The notes below the pieces were generated by a model. It ran no database searches and was not told the DNA's origin. It saw only the letters and a program-made list of their open reading frames with translations. Below, piece by piece: positions 1-8,668 of a stretch of 13,856 bases of DNA. Source of the DNA: Carex sylvatica (lineage: Eukaryota > Streptophyta > Magnoliopsida > Poales > Cyperaceae). The stretch is from positions 1 to 13,856 of the forward strand of contig CAXKVR010000537.1 in assembly GCA_964058845.1 (NCBI GenBank), given 5' to 3'. Within the stretch, counting starts at the first letter, position 1; each line of letters begins with the position of its first letter. The translations under genes were made by a program, and so were the position numbers.

Positions 1-2194
1 GAATTTCTTCAAGTATTACATTACTCCCACTACTTCCTTTTGTGAGAAACTCCTTCTCTAAAAATACACCATGACGAGCAACAACTAATTTGTTCTCGGA
101 CTGGTAATAGAAGTAATATCCTTTCATTTCCTTAGGATATCCTACGAAAAAGCATTTGTCAGATTTAGGATCAAGCTTGCCAGACGTCGGGCGTTTGACA
201 AATACTTCGCAACCCCATATTTTAAGATAAGACATATTTGGAGATTTTCCAAACCATAACTCGTACGGAGTCTTTTCTACTGACTTAGATGGAACCATAT
301 TTACTGTTCGTGCGGCAGTTTCTAGTGCGTGTCCCCAAAATGATTTTGGAAGAGTGGTGTTACTCATCATGGAACGAACCATGTCAAGCAGAGTTCGATT
401 CCTTCTCTCAGAAACACCGTTCCATTGCGGTGTCCCCGGAGGTGTGAGTTGTGAGACTATCCCACATTCCTTTAAGTACGTTTTAAACTCAAAACTTAAG
501 TACTCGCCTCCACGGTCCGATCGTAAGGCCTTAATACTCTTGTTTAATTGATTTTATACTTCAGTCTTGAATTCCTTGAACTTATCAAAGGATTCAGACT
601 TATGTCTCATCAAGTAGACATAACCATATCTACTGTAATCATCAGTAAACGTGATAAAGTAAGAATAACCATTTCTTGCACAAGTACTTATAGGTCCATA
701 CATATCAGTGTGTATAAGACTTAATAAGTCACTTGCCCTTTCGCCCTTTTTGGAGAAAGGCGCTTTGGTCATTTTTCCACATAAACAAGATTCGCATGTG
801 TTAATTGATTCAAGATCAAATTTACCAAGAAGTCCAATCTCGTGTAACTTCTTGATGCGTCTCTCATTTATATGACCAAGGCGACAATGCCACATGTAAG
901 TCGTGCTTTCATGAGATGTTTTGAGTCGTTTATTTATATTGAACATGGGTTTTTCCATTTCCAACATATATAGACCATTCATCATACAAGAGGATCCATA
1001 ATATAACTCATTTTTATATATAGAACATCTATTGTCCTTTATAACAAAAGAGAAACCATTCGTCTCTAAACACGAGACCGAAATGATGTTCTTGGAAATG
1101 CTAGGAACAAAATATACATTTTCAAGTTCCATTATAAGCCCGCTGGGCAAATACAACTCTATACTTCCAGCTGTTACGGCTGCAACTAATGCTCCGTTTC
1201 CAACTTGGAGTTGTACTTCCTTGTTACGTAGCTTCCTTCTATTCTTTAGTGCCTGCATATTCGAACAAATATGAGCACATGATCCGGTATCTATTACCCA
1301 ATCATTAATAGAGGTAGCAACATTAACTTCAATAACAAATATACCTGAGGTTGAAGGTTTGGAAGCTTTTCCAGACTTCAAGTCCGCCAGATACTTCGGG
1401 CAGTTTCTTTTCCAATGACCTTTTACGTTGCAGTAAAAGCAGTCAGAGGCAGCAGAAACCTTTACCTTGGGAGGATTCCGTTTAAGAATCTTTTTCCCCT
1501 TGCCCTTGTACTTAGGAGCCACCTTCTTTGGGGCTTTCTTTATCTTCCTTCCACCAGCTTGGATCATGAGGACAGAAGAGCTCTTCTTCATGTCATCATC
1601 AGCGATCCTAAGCATCCCTTGTAGCTCTTGCAGACTCTTATCCATCTCTAGCATGTGGTAGTTCATGATGAACCCCAAAAAGCTGGGAGGGAGTGAGTGC
1701 AAGATAATGTCCGTAGCTAATTCCTTGCTTAACGGAGCATTTAGTTTCTCCAGCTGCTCAACATCGCTCGTCATACGGAGCATGTGAGTGCCAACAGAGC
1801 CGTCCTCAGTCAACTTATGACTAAGTAGGGATTTGGTCACTTTAAATCTCTCAACACGTGCTTGCTCTTGAAATATATTCTTGAGCTGTTCGCACATGTC
1901 ATAGGATTTAGTGTCCATGAATCGGCGCTGCAATTCAGGACCCATAATTCCTACCAATAGACTTTGTACATCAAGCTCATCTTCTTTGTGCTTGATGTAC
2001 TTAGTGAGTTCCTCTGCTGTGCCGCCCGCTTTGGGCTCATCAGCAGGGTATGGTGTGTTAAGGACATATTCCTTTTTCTCACGTCTTAGTACAATCGTAA
2101 GGGTACGGAGCCAATCAATGAAATTGGATCCGTCCGCTTTCAGTGTTGCTTTCTCGAGCAGGGAGCGTAAAGAGAAAGACGTTTCTTTAGCCAT
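1..2194 (-). pseudogene. copia gag-pol polyprotein (gag, protease, integrase), partial, one in-frame stop
   Basis: The ATG at 2194-2192 opens a frame that runs 546 codons to a TAA at 556-554. It then continues in the same frame, without another stop, to the window edge. Residues 1-210 are copia-type gag. A Lys/Gly-rich basic stretch (216-246) leads to a zinc knuckle CX2CX4HX4C (C252, C255, H260, C265). The retropepsin-like protease active site is DTGS at 302-305. The integrase HHCC finger is H436, H441, C467 and C470, and the first catalytic Asp is D497 (HTDMYGP). The second Asp (codon 517-515, in SDRGGEY) and the Glu (409-407, in SERRNR) lie after the TAA with exactly 35 residues between them, so D,D35E is present but split by the stop. 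The TAA replaces one codon after FKTEV; a single substitution is the simplest cause. No frameshift is seen. Ordinary copia polyproteins are about 1,300 residues, so RT and RNase H are off-window. As read, only gag, PR and the integrase N-terminus would be made. Confidence 0.93.
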
Positions 2195-2385
2195 ATTTCT
2201 ACAAAGTTAAAAGTAAAGATTTTAGCTTTGTTCATGTAATGCTTTATTCAAATAATAAAACTCCCACTACAATTTTGTTCTATTCCCATTTGTAGTAGGA
2301 CCAAGATCCCTATTTTTCATTAATGTACAAGCCAGCTTTTATGCATGACTCAGCCATTAGTTATTTTTAGGTAAGCAAACTTGCT

Positions 2386-2604
2386 AATCACATCTTCTTG
2401 TGATTCTTGGTTTCGTTAAAACATCGCGTGTTTTTAACGAAGACTTTGCCCCAAGCCCAAAACTGTTTTGAAAATCATTGGTAAGTAACCTCACTCTATT
2501 TGGTTTGATATGTCGGACATAACCCTCGACCACCAAAGGTAAAAGGCGATGCTTGCTGAGCAAGACCCGTCAACCAATGAACAATGATGTGAGGAGAATA
2601 GAGT
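2386..2604. repeat. Cluster of short inverted repeats in the copia leader
   Basis: Several perfect inverted repeats lie close together. They are AATCACA/TGTGATT (2386-2392, 2399-2405), TTCGTTAAAA/TTTTAACGAA (2412-2421, 2432-2441; 10-nt loop), TATGTC/GACATA (2509-2521) and CTTGC/GCAAG (2552-2564). A longer-range pair, ACTCTATT/AATAGAGT (2493-2500, 2597-2604), encloses the last two. The genomic RNA would fold strongly here. The position between PBS and gag is where retroelement packaging or dimerisation signals usually lie, but that role is inferred only. Confidence 0.7.
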
Positions 2605-2674
2605 AGGAAGGGCATATTACTTAATTAACGGGTTGGTGTTTATGCTTAACAGTGCCAGCAATCTTTAAAAGAGA

Positions 2675-2730
2675 TATGTCAGGAAACATTCCAGGGTTGT
2701 CCACCCTCCGTATTCCTTTGGCATCAAAAT
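2675..2730 (-). repeat. Leader copy of a duplicated hairpin shared with the copia LTR
   Basis: A block of about 55 bp beginning TATGTCAGGAAACATTCC and ending around CCGTATTCCTTTGGCATC matches 3916-3970 in the LTR with few differences. Both copies can fold with TGTCA/GGAA pairing to TTCC/TGNCA at the base and an apical stem, which is AGGGT/ACCCT here. Confidence 0.75.
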
Positions 2731-2740
2731 CCCTTTCACA

Positions 2741-3492
2741 TGCTCAGCTTTATTAAGCAGTCAGTTCTTGTAACTGACTTTAGACATTCTTACGGACACG
2801 TGAAAGTCGTCTGCCAGAAAGACAAAGGTGAGTTCCTTCACAAATCTTTCTTTGACATCACGTTCTTTCACGGTTCCTTTGAAAGCGATAAATCTAATTT
2901 ATACATTTCATATCAAAGCAGTAAATCTAATTTACTTATATACGAGACCAAGTCAGGTATATTATTTATCAGTTACTAATTCTTTATTTTGCAGCTATGC
3001 TCAGTTCTTATTTATACCGTTAAAGCACATAAACAATTTATATGTTTTAAAATCAGATATTCTTTTCGGTCCATAAAGTAACTTGGTAATGTGACAAAGT
3101 TCCTTTTCGGCCAGTCATTAGGACATGTAAAAGGGGCTCCCAGGAAAAACCGGGGTCACGAGGACCGCTTAGACTCAGTCTTTCCTAGACAGAACCATCT
3201 CTTTTACGGTATGGAAATGACAGCTCTTACTAAGGTACTTTATTGCTTCATCACATTCTTCGATGAACTTTACTTATCCTAAGGTTTTCGAAAAGGCGAA
3301 AGAGTTATATTTTGCCATTTCAAAAGCGTTAAAGCAATTTGGTAATGTGACAAAGTTTCCTTTGGGCCAGCTATCAAGACACGTAAAAGGGGTTAGTCGA
3401 AAAGCCGAGACTTTTCTTGACATTAACCTTGTCTTTTACGGGTGGAGATTAACAGCTCTTACTCAGGTACTTTATTGCTTTATCACATTCTT
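2741..3492. repeat. Diverged tandem repeats, unit about 250 bp
   Basis: Two clear copies lie at 3083-3260 and 3339-3492. Each starts TTGGTAATGTGACAAAGTT and ends with a match of about 40 bp around ACAGCTCTTACT and TTTATTGCTT. The offset falls from 256 to 232 bp through indels. A third, weaker copy (about 2741-2990) shares ATGCTCAG and GGACACGTGAAAG-type motifs with the following units. Plus-strand ORFs across this block are not conserved between units, so these are repeats and not genes. Confidence 0.65.
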
Positions 3493-3535
3493 AGATATAC
3501 TCAAACACAGTTGAAAGTTTTTGAGAATGAAAACA

Positions 3536-3680
3536 TAAAGAAAGCATAAAATCCTATTTTATCTTTCTCGGTCGGAAAACCGATCCAAGAAATGTAAAAG
3601 TTTATATTTCATAAGAAAGCATAAAGAAAGCTTAAATCTAATTTAACTTTCTTAGTCGGTAGAACCGAACCAAGAAAATC
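3536..3680. repeat. Short tandem duplication in the copia leader
   Basis: Two related stretches of about 55 bp (about 3537-3592 and 3624-3680) share AAGAAAGC, an A/T-rich core, TTTCT, GTCGG, ACCGA and CCAAGAAA in the same order, offset by roughly 85 bp. Confidence 0.6.
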
Positions 3681-3800
3681 TCATTTCTAATCGGTTTGGA
3701 CTTTAAGCTGCAAATGTAAGAATTAAACTGATATGCGGTATATGCACCTAATTTGCATAAGTTATAACTTTTAGAAAATCAATCAACGGGAGAGCCTTGT

Positions 3801-3812
3801 GCTCTGATACCA
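3801..3812 (-). other. Primer-binding site (initiator tRNA-Met)
   Basis: The minus strand reads TGGTATCAGAGC, the standard plant copia PBS complementary to the 3' end of initiator tRNA-Met. It follows the LTR terminus ...CCCCAACA after one base, the expected spacing. It fixes the LTR inner boundary at 3814 and the element's orientation. Confidence 0.95.
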
Positions 3813-3915
3813 CTGTTGGGGTTTTGACAGTTCAAACCCATTGATTTGATTAAGTGCGGAAAGAACGTAAAACAAAATTTTTTACTTCTAATCTTAATCC
3901 AAGGATTAAACGGGG

Positions 3916-3970
3916 TATGTCAGGAAACATTCCAAGGGGTTCACCTTCCGTATTCCTTTGACATCAGAAC
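3916..3970 (-). repeat. LTR copy of the duplicated hairpin
   Basis: It matches 2675-2730. The outer stem sequence is kept, while the apical stem reads AAGG/CCTT instead of AGGGT/ACCCT. The second pair thus changes from G:C to A:T on both sides. Confidence 0.75.
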
Positions 3971-4132
3971 CCTATTTATCCTTTTACAGATCTACTCCAT
4001 AATTGATTTCTAAAGCATTAATCTACTTACCAATTAAATAGATTAATATAACATGTATATACCTTGTTTCCAAATTCAGATTGGAATGTAGCTGAGCGAG
4101 AAGAGCTACACCAGGGAATGATTTGTCTCATA

Positions 4133-4150
4133 GTATCACACGTGTGATAC
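4133..4150. promoter_or_regulatory. 18-bp perfect palindrome with a CACGTG core
   Basis: GTATCACACGTGTGATAC is a perfect palindrome centred on ACACGTGT, which contains the plant G-box CACGTG recognised by bZIP/bHLH factors. It lies about 280 bp downstream of the likely transcription start, within the LTR, so it could be a downstream regulatory site or an RNA hairpin. Confidence 0.5.
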
Positions 4151-4456
4151 CTCTATCGGTTATCCACCAGGACTAACCAGAGAGCGATTTATTTCTTATT
4201 GCCAGAAATACCGTAAACTGCAATTTTTTGCAAAAACACTATTCACCGAGAAAATAACGAAATAACACTATTCACGACCCGCAGTTATTCCGATTCACTA
4301 ATAAGCAAAAACAGAAATACCGTGACTTTCGTAAATCTATTATTTCTGAATCCCGTAAACTACCGTAATCGAGAAAGAGAGAAAATAGAAACTCGAATCG
4401 ATCTGACAATCTGATACGATGTGAATTAGTAGTTTTTCTCTTTCACCCTCACCCTT

Positions 4457-4465
4457 CTATTTATA
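4457..4465 (-). promoter_or_regulatory. TATA box of the copia LTR
   Basis: The minus strand reads CCTATAAATAGAAGG, a textbook plant TATA box. Transcription would start about 30 bp further on, near 4425-4432, marking the U3/R boundary. Confidence 0.8.
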
Positions 4466-4507
4466 GGCAAATGAGGAGGTTTGCCAAAAGACCAAAATAC
4501 CCCAACA

Positions 4508-4934
4508 TTTGGCCTAATTACAAGGCATGCCATTTTGTGGCGGTTTGGAGAGGTGATAAATCAAATTGATTTTTGCATCTCATGGCCGACATGAATTTGT
4601 TTATATATATATATATTTTGATTTTTGGATTTTAATATTTAATTAAAGTTTTAATTTGCTAATGGTTGTTAGCTCAAAATTCAAAATCATAATTAATATT
4701 TAAAATCTAAATCAAATATATATAATTGTTCTAAACAATTATATTTCTCTCAGTTCGATTTCGGTACGGTTTTATACAACGTGTCGAACACGTTTATAAA
4801 TTAACTTTTGTTTTTGGTTGTCATCTCGTATGACATTTATAATTTAATTATATCACGTATAATTAATTATAATCATCTTAATATTAATTATAATCAATTT
4901 ATAATTAAGCAGTAAGATTCTCCGATTAGCTCCT
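4508..4934. other. AT-rich non-coding stretch with two hairpins
   Basis: No ORF is present. It contains TATAATTGTT/AACAATTATA with a 3-nt loop (4721-4743) and AACGTGT/ACACGTT with a 3-nt loop (4778-4794), plus a short AT run near 4605-4615. It is either flanking DNA or distal U3 of the copia LTR. Confidence 0.6.
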
Positions 4935-5700
4935 ATATGGTGTGACCCAATAGGATCTGTGTTATGTTGGTAAATAGAATTAAAACTGTTTTAACTTCTA
5001 TAATCATGAGAGGCATCTGGCATAACGCGTCATGACCATCCAATTACACAGATGATGCTGTATTGTACAATATCACGATCCAGTAAACTATTTTACTCGT
5101 GTCAGTTCTTTCGTCTCATAGCTATCAGATCAGTTTTAAGGTAGGTGTGTGTCATCCTTGCAAACTTAATCTTTTCTTGATCTTGAGCAGATTATCAAAT
5201 ATAATTACTCTTGTAATTATACCGCTAGCAGATAATCTTACTCTATCAAGGGGCCCAGTGATGCTATAGCTCGTATAGAGATATGAGGGACAATAGTACT
5301 TTTGGTAAACCATCACTACCTCAGCTAAGCTATGTGTACCGAAAAGCTACCGTTATAACTGCGTTTTACCGACAGCGTTAGATAACAATCACACATACAC
5401 ATTTCTCAGTAGGAAAGATGAATACCTCATACTTTAGAACTTAACACTGAATGAAAATATTAATGACACGTACACAATTCTATTTAATATTTCATTCGGG
5501 GTCTGTCAAATACCATGTTCCTAGAACATGTATCTATGTGATTAAAATGACATCTCTTGTCAGTGGTCTGTAAAACTTGACCATCTTTTAATCCACATAC
5601 TAACCTTGTAATGGTTAATTAGTGTTCCTGCTAATTACCTCGGTTAGTGACTCTTAAGAATATATATATCATCTATATTATGAAGTTTCACAATTCCAGT
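4935..5700. repeat. Diverged tandem duplication, unit A
   Basis: This is the first of two related units, offset by about 962-972 bp. Shared landmarks in the same order include CAAGGGGCCCAGT (5247-5259), GAGGGACAATA, ATTAATGACAC (5459-5469), CATGTTC and GGTTAATTAGTGTTCCT (5613-5629). No coding potential is seen. Confidence 0.7.
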
Positions 5701-5929
5701 TATTGACTCTAGTCAGATAAAGGAATGATTCATAAATGTAATAATATTCAAGGCAACAAAATGACAGTTTGTTTAATCACTCAATTCATGAACAAAGCTT
5801 TATGATAATTTATCGTATTATTGACTTCTAGATTATTACAAACTAACAATTATGACATTTTATTTTAGCATTTCATCTCATGTATTTTATCTTATACATC
5901 ACTATGAAATGTAAAATACTTATTGTTTC

Positions 5930-6660
5930 TCTTCAGTTGGTGTGATCGTATAGATGATCTATGTCATCTTGGCAATAATATAAAACTTTATATTAGTGAC
6001 TATAAGAGGTTCTATCATTACATTATAGTTATCCAAACGACATAGTTATTATTTACTCAATTCACTAATTTCGTGTCTATCATTGTCACATGATATTATG
6101 AATAATATGCAAAATAGGATCGTGTCATTTTTTCATTATATTCATTTTCTTGGTCTCTAAAGTGAATTGTAATTATAACTACATCAGTTATATTGCATGC
6201 GATATAATTTTACTTTACCAAGGGGCCCAGTAATATCATAACTCAAATTGAGGGACAATGATAATATTAACATATAGATTTCTCCCGCACAAGTTATACA
6301 CAACAAACTACTATTTTATTCCTATCACAAGATAGTATTTAAATTGCAATCACATTATATACTTCTCATGTGAAAAACCTACACATCTCATATTTAAGAT
6401 TCTAAAGACACAATGGAAACATTAATGACACAAAACACAATCCATATAATGTTCCATTAAAATAGGTCATGTTCAATACATAAAATACACATTTTATATA
6501 TTCATGTAATTAAATAATAATCCTTTATCAACATTTATAGAACTTCAATGTACTTTAATTTACATGACAGTCTTCCTCGGTAATTAATGTTCCTCTTTAA
6601 TTATCACGATCGTGAACTTATTTAGTAATTAAATGTTTCTCATCTTAGGAGTTCTATGAT
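5930..6660. repeat. Diverged tandem duplication, unit B
   Basis: This is the partner of unit A: CAAGGGGCCCAGT at 6219-6231, GAGGGACAATG, ATTAATGACAC at 6421-6431, and GGTAATTAATGTTCCT from 6579. Divergence is heavy with many indels, so the duplication is old. Unit B is more AT-rich. Confidence 0.7.
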
Positions 6661-6960
6661 TCAAGACCAAGAGCATCTTCTTGAATACTTTCAAAGATAT
6701 AACACATAAATCTCAAGGAACATGAATACATAATATTCGCAATAAAATCATGAATAACATATAAATTATTATTAAAAGATAACTTTCAAAACACACATCC
6801 TTCAAAAAGAAACATCCATGACAAAACCTAAAGTACTAAGAAGATCCGTCGAAAACTCGTATTTTCGCTTCTCAACTTTGTCTCCAAGCTTAGCCGCCAA
6901 AACCAAACCCTAGAATCTCTTTCTTAGCTCCAGAATGAGCTCTCTGGTGCAAGAAATCTC

Positions 6961-6970
6961 GCTTATATGC
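6961..6970 (-). promoter_or_regulatory. TATA-like box of the relic segment
   Basis: The minus strand reads GCATATAAGC, with the two palindromes 7038-7071 lying 70-100 bp upstream and a leader-like sequence downstream. This is a motif match only. Confidence 0.4.
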
Positions 6971-7037
6971 TTTTCTGGCCGACCTTCCTTCAATTGGACT
7001 TATTTTCAAATTCTGAATCTATTTCTGGAAATGCTTG

Positions 7038-7071
7038 ACACGGCCCGTGTGGAAAGCTACACGGACTGTGT
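7038..7071. repeat. Paired GC-rich palindromes ACACGGcCCGTGT / ACACGGACTGTGT
   Basis: A perfect 13-bp palindrome (7038-7050) is followed 8 bp later by a near-palindrome of the same length (7059-7071). The paired layout resembles the GTGCGG cassettes of the gypsy element although the sequence differs. Confidence 0.7.
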
Positions 7072-7245
7072 AAAATCTTCTCAATTCCAGATTGTTCCTC
7101 GATTTTGCCTGATTCTTGTAAAATAAGAACAAACTTGCAGCAGTATCATATTCTATAGATATTTCAATGAAATACTACCGATTTAATGATTTTAAACACA
7201 TGTTTTGATACAAAATATGGGTCGAAATATATATAAGTTTGCGAG

Positions 7246-7790
7246 ATATCAGTCCCCGCATCAATCTTCATCTTACAAAAATAATTGACATCATAGGTAT
7301 AAACACTTCTGTACATAAGTATAAATACTTTCAATACTTAGATATTAATACTTTCAGTGTCATATGTAAAAAAATACTTGCACAATGAGGTATAAATACT
7401 TGCGGGATGACAAGCCTAAAAGTATATCATAATGTATCTCATTTGAAAGAGAAAATTGTGTAGGTATTAATACTTTCGAAAAAAAAATTAAAATTGTAGA
7501 GTTTTTGCAGTCCCCGCAGAAAGTTATCTTTCTGCATTTTATTTTCGGTGGTCCCCCCACGAGTACTGTTATCTTTGCGCTACAATACCCGCACAATAAA
7601 TAATTATTCACCTCATAGATATAAATACTTCCGTGCATAGGTATTAATACTTTAGGAAAAAAATTTGAATTGTAGAGTTTTTATGATCCTCACAAGAAAT
7701 TATCTTTCCATATTTAATTTTTGGTGATCCCCTGCAGGTACAGTGCGGATACTATAGCGCGGGTACTATTATCAGCTCCCTTTTTTTATA
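7246..7790. repeat. Non-coding repeat field with AGGTATTAATACTT motifs
   Basis: At least seven copies of a near-palindromic 14-mer (AGGTATTAATACTT and variants) start at 7295, 7317, 7340, 7388, 7462, 7617 and 7639. A larger unit of about 120 bp (from 7462 and again from 7639, offset about 177 bp) contains the 14-mer, an A-run, TTGTAGAGTTTTT, a GTCCCCGC-like block and TTATCTTTC. A GTCCCCGCA block also opens the field at 7251. No recognised transposon ends were found. Confidence 0.65.
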
Positions 7791-8186
7791 AGCTTAACTC
7801 TAAAATCATTAGGTCAGTTTCAATTGACAAATTAAAATCATTAAAATCGATTAAAATTGATTTAATTCACATATAATGTGTTTATATACAAAATTCATAT
7901 TTTTTAAAAATAAAAACTTATAAGTTAATTTTAAAATTTATTAAAAAATTATATTAAATTTTACATGTAAACATAATTTTTTTTAAATTATAAATTGATT
8001 GTACATTAAATTAAGTAAAGTGGAATGGAACATGATACTGATGCACCATTTGCAGCCATTTTTATTATTACCCCAAAATTTTTTTTTAAAAATGTCCCTA
8101 CCATATTTTTTTTTTCAAAACTGGCCTGACTGCCAAGCCTACGGGAGGCCCAAAAAACCCACCAGACCGCCCCCATCACAGGCTGA
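7791..8186. other. AT-rich spacer without a gene
   Basis: The sequence is very AT-rich to about 8110, then has a short GC-richer stretch (8123-8185) up to the probable gypsy LTR edge. A 123-codon plus-strand frame starting at 7999 runs over the LTR boundary and has low-complexity content, so it is not supported. Nothing else is seen. Confidence 0.6.
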
Positions 8187-8668
8187 TGTTGTACCAAAAA
8201 GTTATAGTACAAAGTTTCAATACAGCAAGCTGTACCTTTTAACCTTTAATACACTTTTAAGTTCAGATTGCAAGTGTACAATCCTACCGCGTAGTATATT
8301 ATTGGGTATCGATCCTCAGGGAGTAAGTTTAGATACTAGGTTTGGACTTAATCAACTAATTTCAAAATAATAAAAATAAGTAAAGTGAAATAAAAGTAGA
8401 ATTGGGGGTTTTGTTTAAGTAATCCTAAAGGTTGGGTTCAATACCCGAGAATAAGGAATTGTAAACAATAGATGTAAATAAAATGAAGAAAGAAAATATT
8501 GGTTTGCTTTCAAGTTTAAGGAGATCTATGGGTATTCGGTCTACAATCCCTTGTTAATTCTATCTATTTGGTATTTGTTTAAATTCATGCATGATTTGAT
8601 GAGGTTTCTAACATAATATGTAATTAAGGGTCACTTTCGTGAATTAATAACGTGCCTAAGCAATTCGG

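Larger units (their letters stand above)
2195..3800 (-). other. Long untranslated leader between copia PBS and gag
   Basis: This 1.6-kb stretch separates the primer-binding site from the gag ATG and has no minus-strand ORF of note. It is built from repeats and inverted repeats (annotated separately). Just before the gag ATG the minus strand reads as a U-rich tract ending in TTTGTAG (AG at 2200-2199), a good plant splice acceptor. Plus-strand ORFs of 63-83 codons here lie over the tandem repeats and look like chance frames. Most copia leaders are far shorter, so the length is unusual. Confidence 0.75.
1..4507 (-). mobile_element. Ty1/copia LTR retrotransposon, 5' part (LTR, PBS, leader, gag-PR-IN)
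   Basis: Reading the minus strand from 4507 downwards gives the canonical copia order: a TATA-bearing LTR, a primer-binding site complementary to initiator tRNA-Met, a long untranslated leader, then one frame encoding gag, protease and integrase. In copia elements integrase precedes reverse transcriptase, so RT, RNase H and the 3' LTR should lie beyond base 1, outside the window. The element is not intact as read, because one in-frame stop interrupts integrase. No target-site duplication can be tested because the 3' end is missing. Family assignment is firm; the lineage within copia (possibly Tork/TNT1-like) is not. Confidence 0.9.
3814..4507 (-). mobile_element. Probable copia 5' LTR
   Basis: The inner end is fixed by the PBS: the plus strand starts TGTTGGGG at 3814. 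The best outer end is CCCCAACA at 4500-4507, which makes a perfect 8-bp inverted terminal repeat and an LTR of 694 bp, a normal length for copia. The LTR contains a TATA box (4465-4457), a putative R/U5 with the hairpin block 3916-3970, an 18-bp palindrome (4133-4150) and two splice-donor-like sites, CAAG|GTATAT (intron start 4062) and TTG|GTAAGT (4030). One oddity is that this outer end leaves only about 42 bp upstream of the TATA box. A longer LTR extending into the AT-rich DNA beyond 4508 therefore cannot be excluded. Confidence 0.6.
6660..7130 (-). mobile_element. Relic LTR-like promoter segment
   Basis: On the minus strand this reads like the U3/R part of an LTR: two GC-rich palindromes (7071-7038), a TATA-like CATATAAGC (6969-6961), then a leader-like sequence with TCTAGGGTTTGG. 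No PBS, polypurine tract or partner LTR was found, so the element type is unknown. It could be a solo LTR whose body includes the duplication units. The 63-codon plus-strand ORF over it looks incidental. Confidence 0.4.

Noticed and set aside
354..551. 65-codon plus-strand ORF
   Set aside because: Antisense to the copia integrase frame, which has clear catalytic motifs; it is a shadow frame.
2740..3514. Four plus-strand ORFs of 63-83 codons in the copia leader
   Set aside because: They lie over tandem repeats, are antisense to the element, and their translations are not conserved between repeat units.
4605..4616. AT microsatellite
   Set aside because: Only about six dinucleotides; common in AT-rich plant DNA.
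6935..7126. 63-codon plus-strand ORF
   Set aside because: Overlaps the relic promoter segment on the opposite strand, with no recognisable domain.
7360..7638. 92-codon minus-strand ORF
   Set aside because: Lies wholly in the short-motif repeat field; the translation is repeat-derived.
7999..8370. 123-codon plus-strand ORF
   Set aside because: Starts in AT-rich filler, crosses the gypsy LTR edge, and has low-complexity content and no known motif.
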